NCBI GenBank assembly: GCA_023023105.1
Contig: CP083824.1
Span: forward strand, 2,666,001-2,730,000
Origin: Enterobacter ludwigii
Lineage (GTDB): Bacteria; Pseudomonadota; Gammaproteobacteria; Enterobacterales; Enterobacteriaceae
Reading direction: 5' to 3'
Length of the DNA: 64,000 nucleotides
Shown: piece by piece, positions 60,148 to 64,000 of the stretch
Numbering within the stretch: position 1 is the first letter of the stretch
Layout: the number at the start of each line of letters is the position of its first letter
Notes under the pieces: model-generated
Databases searched by the model: none
Seen by the model: the letters and a program-made list of their open reading frames with translations, nothing else
Told to the model about the DNA's origin: nothing
Translations under genes and position numbers: made by a program

Positions 60148-60162
60148 TTGGAAACCTGAACA

Positions 60163-60501
60163 TTAACAGAGCTTGTCGGCACGCTCGATAAACGGTGCCA
60201 GACTCATCTTCTGTCCCGGATGAGCCGGGTCATCAATCTGAATAACACTGATCGGCTGGCCACTGCTCTTACCGCTAGCCACCTGTTGCTCTGCGGTCTC
60301 ATTTAACGGGTATTGCACCAGCGTACTTGGGTTGATCGCATATAATGCATGACCCGGACGGCAAGTCAGCATTACCTCTTCGCGATTGAAAGCCCATTTG
60401 TCTTTACCCACCTCAAAACGGCTGACGGTAATCACCTGCGGTGCAGCCAGAGCACTCCCCGTGCAGGCCAGTAATAAGAGAGAAAGTACTGTCTTTTTCA
60501 T
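60163..60501 (-). CDS. yebY: DUF2511 periplasmic protein YebY
   Basis: 112 aa with a cleavable signal peptide (ending ALA-APQ). Conserved [19 protein letters not shown] and C-terminal Cys; two cysteines may form a disulfide. Function unknown. Last gene of yobA-yebZ-yebY, a copper-linked operon in E. coli. Confidence 0.94.
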   Translation of the reverse strand: MKKTVLSLLLLACTGSALAAPQVITVSRFEVGKDKWAFNREEVMLTCRPGHALYAINPSTLVQYPLNETAEQQVASGKSSGQPISVIQIDDPAHPGQKMSLAPFIERADKLC

Positions 60502-60517
60502 ATGCTATTTAACCTTA

Positions 60518-61387
60518 TCAGAAGGGTTCCCAGGTAGCGAACAGACTGACCGTTGCCAGCACCAGCGTTCCCAGCACCACCTCTGCCTGTGTCATCCTGA
60601 TAAAAATCTGTTGCGCTTGTCCGGTCTCCGGACGAAACCGTGGCACCAGAAAATACCGATTTGCCAGTGCAATTGCTACCATCAACGCCACCAGCGCACA
60701 TTTGAACAACAAAAACTGCACGTAGTCAGACTGCCATGGGATCTGGATGCCAGTGATAAACAGCGTGTTGATAATGCCAGTGAGCAGCACACCCGCAACG
60801 GCATAATGGCCGACACGCGAGAAACGCATCATGGTGTAGATAGCGGCATTTTGCCAGCGCCCTTTCGCCAGACGCATGCAGAACAGCAGCGGAAGTAATC
60901 CGCCAAGCCAGGTTGCGGCACACAGCAGGTGAAAAGCGTGATTAAGACGCTGCAAAGCCCCTGTCGGACCGTCGCTCATCGCCGCGTGCCCTACCCCTGC
61001 CAGCAGAATAAGCTGACCCATTGCGAGCAATAACAGCCGTGAACCTTTCAGGGGAGCGAGCCATGCAGCTCCGACAGTAATGGCAGCAAGAATCATTTGC
61101 CACAGCCAGACGCTGCCAAACTGCGTCGCCAGCACGCTACGCCAGATCTCCGGGGAAAAGACATCTCCCCAGCCACTACCCATCAATCCCCCCTGAAACA
61201 CAAACATCAGGAGTGCAGCACCCAGGCTGATTAAAGACGCCACTTTCTGCTGTAACTGGAAACGCCGGGACATCAGGCGGTGGAGTGAGGAAGGCGCAAA
61301 CCAGACGCTGTAAAGCGCATTGCCAAAAATGAGCATCAGCGCCCCGAAATGGATAAATCGCAACACGACATAAATCAGGGCCAGCAT
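60518..61387 (-). CDS. yebZ: CopD-family inner membrane protein YebZ
   Basis: 289 aa, about eight membrane helices; CopD/PcoD domain with conserved His residues ([28 protein letters not shown]). Predicted copper uptake across the inner membrane, partner of CopC-like YobA. Begins one base after the yobA stop. Confidence 0.94.
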   Translation of the reverse strand: MLALIYVVLRFIHFGALMLIFGNALYSVWFAPSSLHRLMSRRFQLQQKVASLISLGAALLMFVFQGGLMGSGWGDVFSPEIWRSVLATQFGSVWLWQMILAAITVGAAWLAPLKGSRLLLLAMGQLILLAGVGHAAMSDGPTGALQRLNHAFHLLCAATWLGGLLPLLFCMRLAKGRWQNAAIYTMMRFSRVGHYAVAGVLLTGIINTLFITGIQIPWQSDYVQFLLFKCALVALMVAIALANRYFLVPRFRPETGQAQQIFIRMTQAEVVLGTLVLATVSLFATWEPF

Positions 61388-61388
61388 G

Positions 61389-61760
61389 CTATTTCACGCT
61401 AAAGTGGTAGCTGCCTTTGGTTTTATGGCCGTCTACGGAGACCACATGCCAGTCGACCTGATAGGTCCCGGGCGTCAGCGGTTGTTCCAGCGGAACCGTC
61501 AGCTGAGCGTTGTTCTTTTCGTCTCGTTTAACCGTACCTGTTTTCATAACCTGCTTTTGTGCATCCGTGACCACGACCCCACTAAAACCAGGTTCGATAC
61601 CTTCCGAAAAAATCAACGTAAGGACCTGGGGTGGTGTCACCTGGCTTTCTGCCGCCGGGGTTTGCTGTTTAAGATGAGCATGCGCCAGCACAGAAGGCGT
61701 CATGACCAATGATGCCAGAAAGGCAAGCGCGCATACCGCGCGGGAAGTGGTTAGTCCCAT
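61389..61760 (-). CDS. yobA: CopC-family periplasmic copper-binding protein YobA
   Basis: 123 aa from ATG 61760, for which AAGGA is at proper spacing; ATG 61769 is too close to it. Signal peptide ending SVLA-HAHL, where the new N-terminal His is a Cu ligand; further ligands in [14 protein letters not shown]. Carries copper in the periplasm and works with YebZ. Confidence 0.93.
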   Translation of the reverse strand: MGLTTSRAVCALAFLASLVMTPSVLAHAHLKQQTPAAESQVTPPQVLTLIFSEGIEPGFSGVVVTDAQKQVMKTGTVKRDEKNNAQLTVPLEQPLTPGTYQVDWHVVSVDGHKTKGSYHFSVK

Positions 61761-61897
61761 CGCAATCATTCCTTTTTGTTATGTCTGTATGCTAAAGAAT
61801 AACGCTGTATAATAAACGAGTCGAGGATCATCCCGCCTCCGCTTGTCATCATCGTGCAATCGCGGTAACGTTGCCGCCGCATAATAAGGAGAAGGAA

Positions 61898-62128
61898 ATG
61901 AAGATCAATCTGGCCACCCTTCCTCAGGACGAGATGGATAAAGTGAATGTCGATCTCGCTGCCGCAGGCGTCGCGTTTAAAGAGCGTTACAACATGCCCA
62001 TCGTGGCTGAGGTTGTTGAACGTGAACAACCGGCTCATCTGCGCGACTGGTTTCGCGAAAGATTAATTGCCCACCGTCTCGCATCGGTCAACCTTTCTCG
62101 TTTGCCCTACGAGCCTAAAGTTAAATAA
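61898..62128 (+). CDS. holE: DNA polymerase III theta subunit
   Basis: 76 aa from ATG 61898 (AAGGAGAAGGAA upstream), equal to E. coli HolE; open frame upstream is not conserved. Small helical protein that stabilises the epsilon proofreading subunit. Almost identical over [20 protein letters not shown]. Confidence 0.96.
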   Translation: MKINLATLPQDEMDKVNVDLAAAGVAFKERYNMPIVAEVVEREQPAHLRDWFRERLIAHRLASVNLSRLPYEPKVK

Positions 62129-62239
62129 GCTTAAAAAGTCGTTACACTTCCTTACGCGGAATATGCCAGGATAAGAAAACCCTGATTAATCTAGGTGTAT
62201 TCTTAAAATCCCTGCGACTCAGTGTATAAGGAAGTCACG

Positions 62240-62890
62240 ATGTCACAATGGAATATTGCCGCAGCCCAGTATACCGGGCAGCATCACAGTGTGGATGACC
62301 ATGTTGCGCGCCACCTCTGCTTCATCGCCGAAGCAGCACGCCAGCAATGCGATTTGCTGGTATTTCCTGAACTTTCATTAACGGGCTCGGGCACAACGGT
62401 ATTACCTCCTCCCCCCAGTGATGCGCAGCTTGAACCCCTGCTTGACGCCGCACATTTTTACCAAATCACCCTCATTGCCGGGCTCCCTCTTGAACGGAAT
62501 GGTCAGCGCCAGAAAGGACTCGCGCTGTTTACGCCTTCCAGCCAGGATATTCTGCGCTACCCGCAGGGGAGCGGTGCAAGTCTGGTTCCGGGAGATAAAC
62601 AACTTAGCATCATTGATGCGCATACCGATTCACCCAATCTCGATTCACAGGCGGCGCTGTTTACCAGCTGTCAGTCTGTTGTTGATTATCGCTGGCGGCA
62701 GTCCATCAGCACCCTGCAGCGCTTCGCACATAAATATGCGATTGCCGTGTTAATGGCTAATGCGTGTGGCGGCAGCGCGTTATGGGATGAAAGAGGCCAG
62801 TTGATTGTCCGCGCGGATAAAGGCGAGCTCTTGCTGACCGGCACGCTCGGCAGACAGGGTTGGCAAGGCGATATCATTCCTTTAGGCTAA
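62240..62890 (+). CDS. yobB: Carbon-nitrogen hydrolase family protein YobB
   Basis: 216 aa from ATG 62240 (AAGGAAG upstream). Nitrilase-superfamily fold: the first catalytic Glu is clear in VFPELSLTG, and ALWDERGQLIVRADKGE is the C-terminal family strand. The canonical Lys and Cys are hard to assign (a Cys occurs in FTSCQSVVDY), and the protein is shorter than usual (about 260-280 aa). Activity is unproven. 24 bases before exoX. Confidence 0.9.
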   Translation: MSQWNIAAAQYTGQHHSVDDHVARHLCFIAEAARQQCDLLVFPELSLTGSGTTVLPPPPSDAQLEPLLDAAHFYQITLIAGLPLERNGQRQKGLALFTPSSQDILRYPQGSGASLVPGDKQLSIIDAHTDSPNLDSQAALFTSCQSVVDYRWRQSISTLQRFAHKYAIAVLMANACGGSALWDERGQLIVRADKGELLLTGTLGRQGWQGDIIPLG

Positions 62891-62914
62891 GCGTTTTAAG
62901 CTCAGGAGTTTTCA

Positions 62915-63577
62915 ATGCTGCGCGTCATCGATACCGAAACTTGCGATCTTCAGGGCGGAATTGTGGAAGTGGCCTCTGTCGATGTGGTAGACGGTAAAAT
63001 CGTCAACCCAATGAGCCATCTGGTGCGCCCTGATCGCCCCATTAGCCCGCAGGCTATGGCAATCCATCGCATTACCGAATCAATGGTGGCGGATAAGCCG
63101 TGGATAGAAGAAATTATTCCACACTATTACGGTAGCCCGTGGTACGTCGCGCATAACGCCAGCTTTGACCGCCGGGTGTTGCCCGAAATGCCAGGGGAAT
63201 GGATTTGTACTATGAAGCTGGCGCGTCGCCTCTGGCCGGGGATCAAATACAGTAATATGGCGCTGTATAAGTCCCGTAAGCTTAGCGTCCGTACACCTGA
63301 GGGGCTTCACCATCACCGCGCGTTGTACGACTGCTATATTACCGCCGCGTTACTCATTGATATTATGAATATCTCTGGCTGGACGCCGGATGATATGGCA
63401 ACGATCACCGGTCGTCCTGCGCTTCTCACCACCTTTACCTTTGGCAAATATCGCGGTAGAGCGGTGTCTGATATTGCGGATAAAGATCCGGGCTATCTGC
63501 GCTGGCTTTACAATAACCTCGACAAAATGAGCCCGGAACTGCGCTTAACGCTGAAACACTACCTGGGCGAAGCTTAA
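62915..63577 (+). CDS. exoX: Exodeoxyribonuclease X
   Basis: 220 aa, DEDDh 3'-5' exonuclease. Exo I IDTETCDL (D6, E8), Exo [13 protein letters not shown], Exo [17 protein letters not shown]; the C-terminal part contains the [20 protein letters not shown] block. Acts in mismatch repair and UV repair. Its stop overlaps the convergent ptrB stop by 4 bases. Confidence 0.96.
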   Translation: MLRVIDTETCDLQGGIVEVASVDVVDGKIVNPMSHLVRPDRPISPQAMAIHRITESMVADKPWIEEIIPHYYGSPWYVAHNASFDRRVLPEMPGEWICTMKLARRLWPGIKYSNMALYKSRKLSVRTPEGLHHHRALYDCYITAALLIDIMNISGWTPDDMATITGRPALLTTFTFGKYRGRAVSDIADKDPGYLRWLYNNLDKMSPELRLTLKHYLGEA

Positions 63578-64000
63578 GGCTCTTCACCGCCTGGCAGCGT
63601 TCCCTGCGCCAGGGCAATCAGGAAGGCATATTCCAGGGCGACGCCTTCATAGGTTTTGAACCGCCCTGATTTCCCTCCATGCCCGGAATCCATATCGGTA
63701 CAGAGCAGCAACAGATTATCATCGGTTTTTAGCTCCCGCAGTTTTGCCACCCATTTTGCCGGCTCCCAGTACTGCACCTGCGAATCATGCAACCCGGTGG
63801 TGACCAGCATGTGCGGATAGGCTTTTGCCTCCACGTTATCGTACGGGCTGTACTCTTTCATATAGCGATAGTAGATCGCATCCTGAGGATTCCCCCACTC
63901 TTCGAACTCCCCCGTCGTCAGGGGAATGGATTCATCGAGCATGGTCGTGACCACATCGACAAACGGAACCTGCGCGACAATCCCTTTGAAGCGATCGGGA
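63574..64000 (-). CDS. ptrB: Oligopeptidase B (3' part only, cut by window edge)
   Basis: About 142 C-terminal residues on the minus strand; the gene continues past base 64000. Prolyl oligopeptidase S9 catalytic domain: [14 protein letters not shown] and the catalytic His region [11 protein letters not shown]. Trypsin-like cytosolic enzyme cutting after Arg/Lys in small peptides. Tail-to-tail overlap with exoX. Confidence 0.94.
   Translation of the reverse strand, partial: PDRFKGIVAQVPFVDVVTTMLDESIPLTTGEFEEWGNPQDAIYYRYMKEYSPYDNVEAKAYPHMLVTTGLHDSQVQYWEPAKWVAKLRELKTDDNLLLLCTDMDSGHGGKSGRFKTYEGVALEYAFLIALAQGTLPGGEEP

Larger units (their letters stand above)
59756..60162. other. sRNA locus between the VirK-family gene and yebY
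   Basis: About 400 bp without an ORF. It holds the SdsR (minus) and SraC (plus) antisense RNA pair and their terminators; see those entries. Confidence 0.85.

Overview
The window looks like ordinary chromosome from an enteric bacterium close to Enterobacter (Enterobacteriaceae). Nearly every protein is a close match to its Escherichia coli / Salmonella counterpart as I remember them, the order is that of the E. coli treA-to-fadR-dsbB block followed by the rnd-fadD-to-ptrB block, and a homologue of the Salmonella PBP3SAL gene sits between rlmA and cspC. I see no insertion sequence, prophage, integron, CRISPR array, tRNA or rRNA. Family and gene names come from recognising sequences by eye; no search was run.

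Layout: 1-1225, a divergent MFS exporter (cut by the left edge) and AraC-type regulator. 1328-5547, periplasmic trehalase running tail-to-tail into a Fur-boxed TonB-dependent siderophore receptor, then ymgE. 5756-9990, ycgR (flagellar brake with a consensus sigma-28 promoter), emtA and ldcA (murein turnover), cvrA (K+/H+ antiport). 10037-17476, dadX-dadA (D-alanine catabolism), ycgB, fadR, nhaB, dsbB. 17542-20998, ycgN, ycgM, ycgL and minCDE (septum placement). 21072-25474, rnd, fadD, yeaY, tsaB; here minE abuts rnd, whereas in E. coli K-12 these blocks lie far apart. 25541-33379, yoaA, yoaB, yoaH, pabB, nudL, sdaA, pdeD. 33386-40380, yoaE with an overlapping upstream ORF, manXYZ, yobD, mntP with a Mn riboswitch, rlmA. 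40446-46048, PBP3-like synthase, cspC, yobF, an MBL-fold hydrolase, yebO, mgrB, yobH, kdgR. 46228-53491, yebQ, htpX, prc, proQ, msrC, letA. 53460-64000, letB, rsmF, yebV, pphA, a VirK/YbjX-family gene, the SdsR/SraC antisense RNA pair, yebY-yebZ-yobA, holE, yobB, exoX and the 3' part of ptrB.

Functional links: several neighbours act together. dadA and dadX form one operon behind a CRP site. FadR is encoded here and a FadR-type operator precedes fadD. minCDE is complete. manXYZ forms a full mannose PTS. mntP carries Mn-responsive control at both DNA (two MntR-like palindromes) and RNA (riboswitch) levels. letA-letB overlap and encode an MCE lipid-transport system. yobA-yebZ-yebY form a copper-handling operon.

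Three genes too short for routine calling were read directly from the sequence: yobF (42619-42750), mgrB (44654-44797) and the overlapping upstream ORF of yoaE (34933-35142). I did not find an obviously new multi-gene system. The points most worth checking are the trehalase C-terminal run-on, the PBP3-like enzyme with SSD in place of SSN, the regulatory stack before mntP, the yoaE upstream ORF, and the MBL-fold gene with its unexplained AT-rich flank.
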